13,252 nt of DNA from CAYWNA01 sp964459305 (GCA_964459305.1 CAYWNA010000325.1:1-13252); one strand, 5' to 3'; counted from the stretch's first letter, positions 1 through 8,008 are shown. The notes: a model not told the origin generated them from the letters alone. A program made the numbers and translations.

Positions 1-241
1 GTGGCCGATCGTCGTTCAGCGGTGTCCATCGCAGGCCATCTGGACTGAACGCCAAATGAAGGCCGTCCTCGCCATTGCCACGGAATGACGTGAACAGATA
101 GCCTGTGGCGTCCTTGGCCACTTCGGCTTGCTCACCAGCCGCTGCCACGGTGGAACGGGCGCCCAACAGGACCGATCCCGCCGCCAGCCCACAATCACCC
201 AGGAACCTCCGACGCGAGTACCCACGGTTCTTGACCATCAT
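1..241 (-). CDS. Tat-exported GH43-like beta-propeller protein, 5' part only
   Basis: The reading frame starts at 241 and runs off the left edge, giving the first 80 residues. Residues 9-15 (SRRRFLG) are a twin-arginine motif. An alanine/leucine-rich segment follows, to about residue 35, so this is a Tat signal peptide for folded export. The mature part begins around residue 46 with YLFTSFRGNGEDGLHLAFS and continues with a DGLRWTPLNDDRP stretch. That pattern is typical of the first blade of GH43-like five-bladed propellers (arabinanase/xylosidase type); the catalytic residues lie outside the window. ATG at 241 is preferred over ATG at 238 because GGGGAG at 252-257 lies 10 nt upstream of it. 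The gene is 100 nt downstream of the deacetylase-like gene and has a candidate promoter at 301-329, so it may be its own unit. Inference: a secreted sugar hydrolase. The gene is secure; the family is probable. Confidence 0.72.
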   Translation of the reverse strand, partial: MMVKNRGYSRRRFLGDCGLAAGSVLLGARSTVAAAGEQAEVAKDATGYLFTSFRGNGEDGLHLAFSPDGLRWTPLNDDRP

Positions 242-300
242 CGCTCTTGATCTCCCCAAAGCCTCTTGAGCTTGCCCGTCAAACGATTGTCGACGCGCCG

Positions 301-329
301 AGCGTATCGCGGGCGCGGCGCGATGTCAA
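301..329 (-). promoter_or_regulatory. Candidate sigma-70 promoter for the Tat-signal gene
   Basis: On the minus strand a perfect TTGACA (324-329) is followed after exactly 17 nt by TACGCT (301-306), which keeps the three most conserved -10 positions (T1, A2, T6). It lies in the 100-nt gap between the deacetylase-like gene and the Tat-signal gene, about 60 nt upstream of the start at 241. Weak points are the poor middle of the -10 and the very GC-rich spacer. No terminator with a T-run is seen in the gap. Confidence 0.45.
306..324. repeat. Short inverted repeat inside the promoter spacer
   Basis: ATCGCG (306-311) and CGCGAT (319-324) are perfect inverted 6-mers around a 7-nt GC core. They fill almost exactly the spacer between the candidate -35 and -10 boxes. 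This could be an operator or a weak hairpin ending the upstream transcript. It is short enough in GC-rich DNA to be chance. Confidence 0.35.
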
Positions 330-341
330 CTCGCCTGTCTT

Positions 342-1451
342 CTATGATCGTTCGAAAAAAGCGTCGGCGATCTCTCGTCGCGGGTCGGTCGATAAAACTT
401 CCGCGGGATCCCGAACGCCTTCTTCCGCTGCATGGACCAGTTGGGCCATTTCGTGCGCGGTGACGTAGTAGTACTTGAAATCGGGATGTTCGCATGCTCG
501 CTGTGCAAGGGACTCGTGGAGCAAACGCATGGGGCTGCCAAGAAGGACGTCTGCATTGGCCTCCTTTGCGCCATGTGTGTGCAGTTTGACGAACTTCCAG
601 TCCGGACGTCCGGCCACCGTCACGTTCGCTCGTTCCCAAAGGCGAAAACGGTGGGCACTGGGATGGCGCCCTTCGCCAAGACTAGAATTCTCTAAACGCG
701 GCAACAATCCACATTTCCGACTGTGCCAATCCAAGGCAAGCGGTCCCTGAATCATAAGGAGTGCGTCGTCGGGAACGCCTGCGCCCACGCGAGCCGGAAC
801 GCCAGTGTCGTGGGATTTTGGCCGCTCCGGATCGTCCTTTGCGTAGTAAATGCTGTTGATCGTCTGCGTTTGCGTACAGTCGGGAGCCGACGGCATTGTG
901 AAGTCGGCATAACAGCCGGTCTCCCGCAGAACCGTAAGCTCGTCGTTCACTCCACACCATCGGCCGTCGGGACGCGAGTTGCCCAACGCCCAGTTGCCAT
1001 GGACGAAACCATAGGTGAGTTCGCCGTTCGCATTTCGCCGGAGCAAGCCGTGCCGCGAATGAAGCGTTTCCTTGAACCACTCCAGTTTACCCCGTAACTG
1101 CTGCGACGAGTCGTTGTCGTGGTGCAGATGCACCTCGACGTCGCCGTAACCGCGGTGGCAGAGCTGGGCGAGTCGGTCCAGTAGACCTGCCTCGTATTTT
1201 TCCAAAGGAAAGAAGAACGTGTGTTGCGGCGGTCGGCCGAGACTGTCGTGGATCCCGGCAACCGATTCGGGATACTCGTCGACCCAGCGATTGACACGGC
1301 CGACTTGAAGCTCTGCCGATGCGCCCGCCCAGTCCGGTTCGTAATGATCCGCGATGCAGAGAAACACATGCCGCGGCGATCCCGGCTCATCGCGTAGTCC
1401 GTCCAGTAGCAGGGAAACCAATGAAGGGATCGTCAGTCCACGCAAACGCAT
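342..1451 (-). CDS. NodB-like polysaccharide deacetylase-family protein
   Basis: A 369-residue protein resembling the polysaccharide deacetylase (CE4/NodB) fold, which removes acetyl groups from N-acetylated sugars at a metal site. Landmarks: ADHYEP (34-39) in the place of the first metal/catalytic Asp motif; TFFFP (78-82); EVHLHHDND (106-114), matching the His-x-x-x-His metal motif region; HGNWAL (151-156); FTMPSAP (184-190), where NodB proteins carry an R-x-P-Y motif. The Arg of that motif is not evident, so activity may be altered. No signal peptide is seen, so it probably acts in the cytoplasm or on the lipid-linked unit. ATG at 1451 is chosen over a frame extending to 1775 because GAGGTG lies about 9 nt upstream and the extension would overlap the GT2 gene by over 260 nt. 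It starts 56 nt after the GT2 stop and is the last gene of the apparent operon. Inference: modifies the polysaccharide made by this cluster. Confidence 0.75.
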   Translation of the reverse strand: MRLRGLTIPSLVSLLLDGLRDEPGSPRHVFLCIADHYEPDWAGASAELQVGRVNRWVDEYPESVAGIHDSLGRPPQHTFFFPLEKYEAGLLDRLAQLCHRGYGDVEVHLHHDNDSSQQLRGKLEWFKETLHSRHGLLRRNANGELTYGFVHGNWALGNSRPDGRWCGVNDELTVLRETGCYADFTMPSAPDCTQTQTINSIYYAKDDPERPKSHDTGVPARVGAGVPDDALLMIQGPLALDWHSRKCGLLPRLENSSLGEGRHPSAHRFRLWERANVTVAGRPDWKFVKLHTHGAKEANADVLLGSPMRLLHESLAQRACEHPDFKYYYVTAHEMAQLVHAAEEGVRDPAEVLSTDPRREIADAFFERS

Positions 1452-1507
1452 TTTTGCGACACCTCGTTGAATGTCCAATCGCCAAATTCCAGTGACCAAA
1501 TCCCCGA

Positions 1508-2671
1508 TTAGGCGCCCCGTGGCGTACGCAGCCACACTCCGCTCTGACGCCCTTGCAGCCAATGGACGAATCCTGCGAGCAGGGCCAAGTTGACCCCGAT
1601 GAACAGCGAGGCGAGGCGAACCGATCGCGTGACGAGCCCTCGCGGAGTCAGGCAAAAGCCCAGGGCCGCGGCCGCATAGAACAACAATTGAACTATCCAG
1701 AACATGCGATACAAAGGTACGTCGACCAGCACGGCACTGCTGACAATCGAACCGATCAGGAAAAATGGAGAACACCAGCGCAGAACCTTGTGTGACAGGA
1801 AGGCAAAGGCCGTCCAGCCGAACCTGGGATGCAGCAACGGCCAGAGTCGCGCGATCGCCTGGAAACCGCCGGCGCCAATCCGCGACCGCCGCCGAAATTC
1901 GGACCGCAAATCGGGAGCCGTCTCTTCGACGGCGATCGCTTGGGAGTCATATGCGATCCGACCACTGCCGTGCAACTTGGCGTACAGTGGAATCGTCAAA
2001 TCATCGATAAGCGTATCGTGAGGAATCGGGCGGAACGCGCCGCGCCGAATTGCGTAGATGGCACCGTTTGCACCGAGTGAGGCATCGAGCCGACCTTCGC
2101 AGCGTTTGAGGAAATTCTCGTAGCGCCAGTAGTGGCTGTCTACGTTCTTGCCAGAGCCGGAGTCGAATAATTCAAGCCGGCCACATACGGCGGCGATGTC
2201 AGGATCCTGGAACCATCTCACCAGCCGGCGCGCCGCGATGGGATCCATGTCGGTGTTCGCGTCGGACAGCAAGATAATGCCGGCGTCGATCGCACCAATC
2301 GCTTCGTTGAGGACAGCCGACTTGCCACGTCGATGCGGGAAATCCAGCAAGACCACGCCCCGGTCAGCGTACCGCCGTACGATTTCGGCGGTACCGTCCA
2401 AACTGCCATCCGACGCCACGACGACTTGCAGCTTTTCGTGTGGGTAGCTGAGACAGAGCGCGTTTTCGATGCGTTTCCGAATCACGTCTTCTTCGTTATA
2501 GGCGGCGATCAACAGACAAGTCCGCGGGAGGTTCTCGTCGTCGAGGTCTGACGGAGGCTTTCGCCTGCCGAGCAGACGGGAACACGCGAAAATGATCGAC
2601 GGGTAGACCAGATAAGCGTAAAAACTCGTCAACGCACAGCACCAGAATGCTATTGCAGCAATTCTCTCCAT
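1508..2671 (-). CDS. Membrane family 2 glycosyltransferase (processive-type, BcsA/HasA-like)
   Basis: A 387-residue inner-membrane GT2. Residues 5-33 form an N-terminal membrane segment. The GT-A domain follows, with AAYNE (56-60), DGS (88-90) for nucleotide-sugar binding, SDANTD (136-141) as the DxD-type metal site, and DD (223-224) as the likely catalytic acid region. FRRRSRIG (259-266) stands where QxxRW occurs in cellulose/hyaluronan synthases. Hydrophobic segments at about 300-318, 323-342 and 354-373 anchor the C-terminus. Domain order is that of the CESA-like group, but the length suggests a single-sugar transferase or a short synthase. ATG at 2671 lies 2 nt after the upstream stop (2674-2676); AAGGAAAG at 2677-2684 is a good ribosome site inside the upstream gene. 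A start at 2767 would add 32 residues without family character. Sugar and acceptor cannot be told from sequence. Confidence 0.86.
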   Translation of the reverse strand: MERIAAIAFWCCALTSFYAYLVYPSIIFACSRLLGRRKPPSDLDDENLPRTCLLIAAYNEEDVIRKRIENALCLSYPHEKLQVVVASDGSLDGTAEIVRRYADRGVVLLDFPHRRGKSAVLNEAIGAIDAGIILLSDANTDMDPIAARRLVRWFQDPDIAAVCGRLELFDSGSGKNVDSHYWRYENFLKRCEGRLDASLGANGAIYAIRRGAFRPIPHDTLIDDLTIPLYAKLHGSGRIAYDSQAIAVEETAPDLRSEFRRRSRIGAGGFQAIARLWPLLHPRFGWTAFAFLSHKVLRWCSPFFLIGSIVSSAVLVDVPLYRMFWIVQLLFYAAAALGFCLTPRGLVTRSVRLASLFIGVNLALLAGFVHWLQGRQSGVWLRTPRGA

Positions 2672-2673
2672 GG

Positions 2674-4128
2674 TTACTTTCCTTGTCGTGCCTTTTGACC
2701 GCTCGAGTGCGAAAACGCCTCGTCCGACCTGATGCGGGAGGCGTGCGTGCGGGCTGGGAACGCGCACGCCTCCGGCTTGCGCTTAAACGGGCGGATGGGG
2801 CCATCTTCAGGAGCGGCGAACCTGTCGAGTATTCGAGCCAACTTGCCTGCCTGTTCACGTCGATCGAATTGGCCAATGTCTCTGACGCACGCATCGGAAG
2901 ATTTCTCGCTTGACCGTGCATCGATTGAACGAGCAAGGTGTTCTGCGATCGCCGATGTGTCGTCTGGAGAAAATGCCTTCACTCCGTTGTAGCCGTCCAG
3001 AACCCGCCGCATTTCTCCTTGCGGCGCGATTGCCAAAATGCGATGACCCGTGGCCAGATACTCGAAGGTCTTGCCGGGCATGACTCGTTCCGCACCAGGA
3101 ACATCTGAAAGTAACAAGCACAACTGATCCGTCTTGCGCATGATTTGAACCGCCGACGAATGATCCACGTAGTCATGCCTCACGACACGACACGGAAGCG
3201 AGGCGAGGTGGTCAACGATGTTCTCTTCGGCCGGCATGCATCGTCCGACGATCTCGATGTCCAACTGGGCTGCCAAGTCGGGTCGGCGGTCCGTCAGACG
3301 CGCCACTGCCTGGGCCAGCGGCAATGGCGACGTCAGCCGCCAGAGGGTCCCGATGTGCGAAATTCGATAGCGCCCGCCTCTTTCGCGATTGGGCGGTTGG
3401 TTGTCCGAGAAATCCTGTGGATCAAATCCATTGTAGATGCACTCAACTGGGACGGTCCGTGGTGCGGAGCGTGCCTCAGAGCGAAGCGTCCGTACGCTCA
3501 TCCTGGTCGTCGCGACTAGCGTGTGGGCATGATTGATGGCAAATCGTTGTAGCCGACGTTGAATCATGCGAGTGACGCGATTCTGCGTTTGGTTCTCCCA
3601 GTAGCGGTTGCTGAGCGTCCATTCGTCGCGGTAATCCAGAACAAGGGGCAGCCCGGTTTTTCGGCTCAGTGCGACACCTACCAGGAACGCCGAGAACGGG
3701 GGCCCGGATACGAGAATGGCGTGATGGGGGCATTCTCTCAGTAGTTTGAGACCTTCGCGAACGGCAGCGGGCGCCCACAGGATCTGCGCGTCGGGCTGCA
3801 ATACGTTGATCGCGCACCGACGCAAGAGGCTCCTGAACGCGGACCTCAAGCCACGACAGCAAGAATCGTGCTTGTCCCGAGCGTCGACAACCGTGCTCTT
3901 GAGCCGATAGCTGGGTTCCCAGGTAGCAGCCCTGCGAATCATCGTGGCCGGCGGGATGTCCGAGCACAGACTCGTATCCATAAGCGGCACCGAGGGATTG
4001 CTGACGGTCAGGACAGACACGGACCAGCCATGTTCGGGAAGATACTTCGAAAACTTGGCAATTCGCTGAACCCCCGCGCCGCCGACGGGCGGAAACTGAT
4101 ACGCAATGAACAAGACGCGTTTATCCAT
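2674..4128 (-). CDS. GT4-like glycosyltransferase with a long atypical C-terminal tail
   Basis: A 484-residue GT-B-fold glycosyltransferase. The N-terminus (MDKRVLFIAYQFPPVGGAGVQ) has the P-P-x-G-G-x-G-x-x-R acceptor-side signature of the Fringe-like/WbuB type of GT4. SGPPFSAF at about 139-146 and LDYRDEW at about 160-166 are typical of the same group. IYNGFDP marks the interdomain region. In the C-terminal domain PGKTFEYLATGHRILAI replaces the usual E-x7-E, with a Glu kept in KTFEYL. After about residue 445 the protein becomes basic and lacks domain character. Residues 452-464 are encoded by the palindrome at 2737-2773, so the tail may be acquired read-through. The start at 4128 overlaps the upstream stop by 8 nt and has GGGAGAC at 4135-4141; an earlier start at 4161 would only add 11 residues. 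Membrane-associated assembly of the lipid-linked repeat unit is inferred. Confidence 0.83.
   Translation of the reverse strand: MDKRVLFIAYQFPPVGGAGVQRIAKFSKYLPEHGWSVSVLTVSNPSVPLMDTSLCSDIPPATMIRRAATWEPSYRLKSTVVDARDKHDSCCRGLRSAFRSLLRRCAINVLQPDAQILWAPAAVREGLKLLRECPHHAILVSGPPFSAFLVGVALSRKTGLPLVLDYRDEWTLSNRYWENQTQNRVTRMIQRRLQRFAINHAHTLVATTRMSVRTLRSEARSAPRTVPVECIYNGFDPQDFSDNQPPNRERGGRYRISHIGTLWRLTSPLPLAQAVARLTDRRPDLAAQLDIEIVGRCMPAEENIVDHLASLPCRVVRHDYVDHSSAVQIMRKTDQLCLLLSDVPGAERVMPGKTFEYLATGHRILAIAPQGEMRRVLDGYNGVKAFSPDDTSAIAEHLARSIDARSSEKSSDACVRDIGQFDRREQAGKLARILDRFAAPEDGPIRPFKRKPEACAFPARTHASRIRSDEAFSHSSGQKARQGK
2737..2773. repeat. GC-rich palindrome inside the 3' end of a GT4 gene
   Basis: GGAGGCGTGCG (2737-2747) and CGCACGCCTCC (2763-2773) are perfect 11-bp inverted arms with a 15-nt loop; two further pairs can form outside one mismatch. 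It lies within coding sequence (residues 452-464 of the GT4 protein) where the conserved domain has already ended. No T-run follows on either side, so it is not a classic terminator. It looks like a REP-like extragenic palindrome that became coding. Confidence 0.6.
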
Positions 4129-5440
4129 CTTTCGGTCTCCCACAGAAAGAAGCCGTACCATCTGCCTGTCGAACCTGCCGCAAGCAGGGAACTGACGGAA
4201 GGACAGAGCGGCCGAGCCTCAGTCGCCCGGAAGATCCCGGAGGTTGCTGGGCGTACATGAGGCCCGGTCGCTTCGTCCTTGACTGCGTCTGCACTCGATG
4301 AATCAACTCGACCACGGCGTTCGCAAAACCGTGCAGGCCATCAGGTCGCTGACACGATGGAACTTCAGGCCGCTCGTTCAAGAGCGTGTCGATGGCGGTT
4401 GCGAGTTGCTCGGGTGAATCCGGGGGCACCAGCCTCGCTGCGTCGTGCCGGGCAATCTCGGGGACGCCGCCAACCGACGTTGCGACGAATGGCGTCCCGC
4501 ACGCAAGGGATTCCAGCAAGACGTTGGGAATCCCTTCTGATCGACTGGAAAGCACCGTCAGATCTGCTGCACGGTACCAGTGAACCAACTCGTCGTGCGG
4601 CACCCGTCCAACAAACCGCACGTGCGGTGACAGTCCCCTTCGGTCCACATCTGCGGCCAACTGCCGCCGTAGCGGCCCATCACCGATCAGACACAGCAGG
4701 AAATCGCGATTCTGCTGATGCAACCGATCGCAGGCGTCCAGAAGTGTGTCCAATCCTTTCACCTGCACCATGCGACCGACGAATAGCAGTATGTTCTCTT
4801 GGTTTCTCAGACCGAGGTGTCGTCGCGATTCGTCCGAGTCTCCGGGTGAGAACTGGGCGGTATCGACACCCCGACGCAAGACGTGGATCTTCCCCTGAGG
4901 AATTCCGAGACCGGCCACCTTTGTCCTCAAGTCGTTGCTGACCGCTAACACCGCATCGGCACGTTGCAGTACGTTCTGGATACACCGCCGCCGACGATGG
5001 TTACGCGTTAGCAACAGCACATCAGAACCGCCGACCATGGCAATGGATGGGACGCCGAAAGACCGGGCCAAACGAACGGCCGCCTCGCCATCCGGATGTG
5101 CCCAGTAGCTGATGACGCAGTCCGGCTTCGAATCGCGCGTCAGGCGTGTCACACATTCCCGCAACGACCACCACAGGAATGTTCCGTAGTACTGTCGCAA
5201 GAAACCCGGCGTGTAGTAGTACCGAGGATGGTAGACCGACATGTTGCCAATCCGCCGAGCCCTTGGGATGCGAGTCGCGAGTTTGGAGCGTCGAGCGCGC
5301 AGTTCGTCGAGCCAAGAGATCGGCGAGACCACCGTGACCTCGTGCTCGGCCGACAAGGCGCCGGCGAGATCGGAATTGAACGTACCCCGGGTCGCGTCGA
5401 ACGGGTTGGGGAAGTCGTTACTCAGGAATATCAGCTTCAT
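4121..5440 (-). CDS. GT4 family glycosyltransferase
   Basis: A 439-residue retaining glycosyltransferase of the GT-B fold. The N-terminal domain begins MKLIFLSNDFPNP and carries a RGTFN acceptor-side loop (18-22). VGGSDVLLL (136-144) and LRRGVDTAQFSP (188-199) follow. The C-terminal donor domain has VGRMVQVKG (221-229), IGDGP (252-256) and the E-x7-E motif EGIPNVLLE (302-310), then VGGVPEI (323-329). The family fold ends near 385; about 50 further residues are basic/Pro/Gly-rich and unrecognised. ATG at 5440 matches the family N-terminus and lies 32 nt after the upstream stop. A TTG at 5476 would overlap that stop as TTGA and add 12 residues, but has no ribosome site. The best upstream match, GGAAG, is rather far (14 nt). 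Its 3' end overlaps the next GT4 by 8 nt. Sugar specificity is unknown. Confidence 0.88.
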   Translation of the reverse strand: MKLIFLSNDFPNPFDATRGTFNSDLAGALSAEHEVTVVSPISWLDELRARRSKLATRIPRARRIGNMSVYHPRYYYTPGFLRQYYGTFLWWSLRECVTRLTRDSKPDCVISYWAHPDGEAAVRLARSFGVPSIAMVGGSDVLLLTRNHRRRRCIQNVLQRADAVLAVSNDLRTKVAGLGIPQGKIHVLRRGVDTAQFSPGDSDESRRHLGLRNQENILLFVGRMVQVKGLDTLLDACDRLHQQNRDFLLCLIGDGPLRRQLAADVDRRGLSPHVRFVGRVPHDELVHWYRAADLTVLSSRSEGIPNVLLESLACGTPFVATSVGGVPEIARHDAARLVPPDSPEQLATAIDTLLNERPEVPSCQRPDGLHGFANAVVELIHRVQTQSRTKRPGLMYAQQPPGSSGRLRLGRSVLPSVPCLRQVRQADGTASFCGRPKDG

Positions 5441-5472
5441 GACGGATGCATTCGCTTCCAAACAAACGATGT

Positions 5473-6831
5473 TCAATTCGCACAGTCACTGACCACCACT
5501 CGATGTTTGCCGGATCGGGTCAGCGGGATCGATTCGACGGGTCGCCAGTCAATCTGGACATCATCGCCAACCGTCTCTTTCACCGCGTCCAGCAGCCGCC
5601 CCTGATCCGCGCCGTTCCAGGACGGGGCGAGAACCACCCGCAATTCCAGATGATCGATGGATGGCTGGGCAACCTGGAATCTCCGGACTGCTGGAAAGTC
5701 CTTCATCAAGTGCGGGAAAAACAGCCCGGACAGCCTGCGTCCGCCGGGAGTGCGAATCACATCCGCTCTTCGTCCTCGAACTTCCGATACCAGCGGCAAA
5801 CCTCGACCGCAGGGGCAGTGGCCAAACCCTGCGATGGCCTGATCGCCAGTGAGGTACCGTATGAACGGCATTCCGTAGTTGTACAGGTCGGTGACGACGA
5901 GGTTGCCAACCTCACCACGTGGCGTCGGTGTGCCGTCGTCGTCGAGCACGTCGACATAGAGATGTTCGGCCGTCAGATGGAGCCCGTGGTGTTCCTCGCA
6001 TTCTGCGCCAATCAGCATGAACTCGCGCGAGCCGTAGGTTTCAAACACAGGCGATTGAAAAACCGCCTCGATCGTCTCTCGCTGAAATGGGTGCAGTTTT
6101 TCAGCGCCGACGATGATCCCACGGGGTGAGAAAGGCTGCAGACCTTGCTCCGACAGCCCGCGAGCGAACTGATACAGGGCGCCCGTGTAAGCGACGACCA
6201 CATCGGGGCGGCAGCGGTTCAGCGTATCCAAAATGCGCGGCACCTTCGCATCGCTGAGTTCGAAGCTGTTCACCAACCGCCGCCGGTGGATGGTGTTGTA
6301 CAGCCGGTCTTTCCACGTTTCCCAACAGGGGCGAGGTTTGACGGGGCCGCCCCATAAATGGAATTGCTTCGTTCCGAGCGTCGCGCCAGCCCAACTGTAG
6401 CCGCGTAGTGTCGCCGCACAGCGCCGTTCATGGCTGGCGGTATCCAGATCGAAGTGCAGAGGCGCTCCTGTCGAACCGCCCGTTGACTTCGAGAAGATGG
6501 ACCGTCCAAAATTCTCCGCTCGCATCGATTTGCGGTGCTGCCGAATCAGGGTCTTGTCCAGCAGGGGCCATTTCCGCAAGTCGTCAGGAGCTTGGATCTT
6601 GCGGGCGTCGAGTCCCCTTTCGGCCCAGGTTTTTCGGTAGTAGGGACAGCGAGCGGCCGCATGGTCCAGGAGTCCTCGCAGCGCTCGAAACTGCTCGGCC
6701 TGAAGCTCTGTTTGATTAAGCCACTGGCTTCGCTCCAGACCTTTCCAATAGGAAAGAGTTTTTCTTCGTTTGTAGAGTGTCTCGAACGCCGGCAAGACGA
6801 CATGTCGGTAGAAGTAGTAACCAAACGACAT
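5473..6831 (-). CDS. CapK/phenylacetate-CoA ligase-like adenylate-forming enzyme
   Basis: A 452-residue member of the AMP-forming acyl-ligase superfamily, closest in layout to CapK-type proteins of capsule and EPS clusters. The phosphate-binding loop is STGGSTGAP (116-124). YGSRE (266-270) is the A5 motif, TGD (328-330) the A7 Asp that holds the ribose, GRRADVI (353-359) the hinge region, and K442 in TRSGKHR the likely A10 catalytic lysine. CPCGRG (339-344) is the Cys pair seen in PaaK-like enzymes. All key residues appear present, so it should be active in activating a carboxylic acid with ATP; the acid and acceptor are unknown. In this context a role in decorating the polysaccharide or its carrier is inferred. 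The start at 6831 has GGAGAG immediately upstream and lies 22 nt after the preceding stop. A start at 6870 would overlap the preceding gene. Confidence 0.85.
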   Translation of the reverse strand: MSFGYYFYRHVVLPAFETLYKRRKTLSYWKGLERSQWLNQTELQAEQFRALRGLLDHAAARCPYYRKTWAERGLDARKIQAPDDLRKWPLLDKTLIRQHRKSMRAENFGRSIFSKSTGGSTGAPLHFDLDTASHERRCAATLRGYSWAGATLGTKQFHLWGGPVKPRPCWETWKDRLYNTIHRRRLVNSFELSDAKVPRILDTLNRCRPDVVVAYTGALYQFARGLSEQGLQPFSPRGIIVGAEKLHPFQRETIEAVFQSPVFETYGSREFMLIGAECEEHHGLHLTAEHLYVDVLDDDGTPTPRGEVGNLVVTDLYNYGMPFIRYLTGDQAIAGFGHCPCGRGLPLVSEVRGRRADVIRTPGGRRLSGLFFPHLMKDFPAVRRFQVAQPSIDHLELRVVLAPSWNGADQGRLLDAVKETVGDDVQIDWRPVESIPLTRSGKHRVVVSDCAN

Positions 6832-6853
6832 GTTCTCTCCATGAAAATCGCGT

Positions 6854-8008
6854 TCAGACGAAGGAGGCAACCCGATAACGCGAACGGGGCGGCTTGCGCG
6901 CCGATCGCTCGTACAGGACTTCGCGGTACATCGCTTCGTAATCGCGTACCATCCGTGTCACGTCAAAGTACTTTTCGACCCGCCGTCGTCCGGATTTCCC
7001 CATTTGGCGCGCGGCCGACGGCATCTGTAACAGACGCTCGATCGTTTGAGCCAGTTGCCACACATCGCCGGTGGGTGTGAGCAGCCCAGTGCGGCCGTGT
7101 TGAACCACTTCCGGATTCCCACCGACACGGGTCGCTACAACTGGCAGCCCCGACGCCATGGCCTCTAATAACGTCAGAGAAATGCCTTCGGTGCGCGACG
7201 GCAGCACAAACATCGATGCCGACTGCAGAATGGACGGGACATCCTGTCTTTCGCCCAGTAACTCGACGTTCGCGCCGAGCCGGAATTCCTCGATCAGTTG
7301 TCTCAATTCCGGCAAAGACGGGCCGTCTCCCACAACCTGCAAGCGAAACCCGGGGTGCTGGCAAACCACGATGGCCGTCGCTCGGATCAGTGTCGCGACG
7401 TCTTTTTCGGGTGCGATGCGAGCGACGACCACAGCCGGACCGTGAGGATTGGGTCCGGTGTAGGGAAATCGCGTTAGATCGATGCCGTTCCAAATCGTCC
7501 GAACACGACCGTTGGGGATGCCCTCTGTGACGGATATCGATGAGCCGTCGCGGGATACGGCGACGAAGCGATCGACCAAACGAGCGAGATTGGCGAACAC
7601 GCGGGTCTGGCGGTTGTCGGCGCCGAACCGTTGACCATGGCGAGTGTGAATGACGGCCTTGTTCCCAGCCAGTCGGGCTGCTAGTGCCCCATAGATCATG
7701 GGCCCCGAGTTGTGAGTGTGGACCACCGAGATATTGCGACGTTTCAACTCGCGTGCCAATCGGAAAACCGTGCCGAGTTGAAATCCCTCGTGTTTCTCAA
7801 GAGCGCACACGGACCAGTCTTGCTCGACGATCTCATCAGCCTGCGGACCGCCCGACCCAAGGCAGAAGTAGTGCAACCGATACCTGTCGCGATCCGCATT
7901 TCGCGCGAATTCGGCCAACAGCTTCTCCAGACCGCCCGTGCGCAGACTGAAAGAGACGTGTGCAACGTTTGTCAAACGATCATTTAGACTGTCATTACGA
8001 GCAATCAT
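6854..8008 (-). CDS. GT4 family glycosyltransferase
   Basis: A 384-residue retaining GT-B glycosyltransferase. VSFSLRTGGLEKLL (18-31) carries the Gly-Gly acceptor-domain loop. VVHTHNSG (95-102) and HTRHGQRF (121-128) are typical of the sugar-transferase group found in EPS and exosortase-linked loci. IWNGID (172-177) marks the domain junction, VARIAPEKD (195-203) and VGDGPSLPEL (226-235) the donor domain, and EGISLTLLE (274-282) is the E-x7-E motif, followed by VGGNPE (295-300). The length is normal for the family. The start at 8008 forms a TGATG overlap with the upstream stop, and no strong ribosome site is visible, so translation is probably coupled to the upstream gene. The same frame extends to 8170, but that part overlaps the upstream gene and has no family similarity. 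It should add one sugar to the lipid-linked unit. Confidence 0.9.
   Translation of the reverse strand: MIARNDSLNDRLTNVAHVSFSLRTGGLEKLLAEFARNADRDRYRLHYFCLGSGGPQADEIVEQDWSVCALEKHEGFQLGTVFRLARELKRRNISVVHTHNSGPMIYGALAARLAGNKAVIHTRHGQRFGADNRQTRVFANLARLVDRFVAVSRDGSSISVTEGIPNGRVRTIWNGIDLTRFPYTGPNPHGPAVVVARIAPEKDVATLIRATAIVVCQHPGFRLQVVGDGPSLPELRQLIEEFRLGANVELLGERQDVPSILQSASMFVLPSRTEGISLTLLEAMASGLPVVATRVGGNPEVVQHGRTGLLTPTGDVWQLAQTIERLLQMPSAARQMGKSGRRRVEKYFDVTRMVRDYEAMYREVLYERSARKPPRSRYRVASFV

Noticed and set aside
1452..1775. 108-residue N-terminal extension of the deacetylase-like frame
   Set aside because: It overlaps the GT2 gene deeply, has no family character, and the ATG at 1451 has a good ribosome site and a fitting start.
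4279..4941. 220-codon plus-strand frame
   Set aside because: It is antisense to the GT4 donor domain and Arg/Ala-rich; the minus-strand frame carries clear GT4 motifs.
5446..6129. 227-codon plus-strand frame
   Set aside because: It is antisense to the CapK-like gene, whose A5, A7 and A10 motifs are evident on the minus strand.
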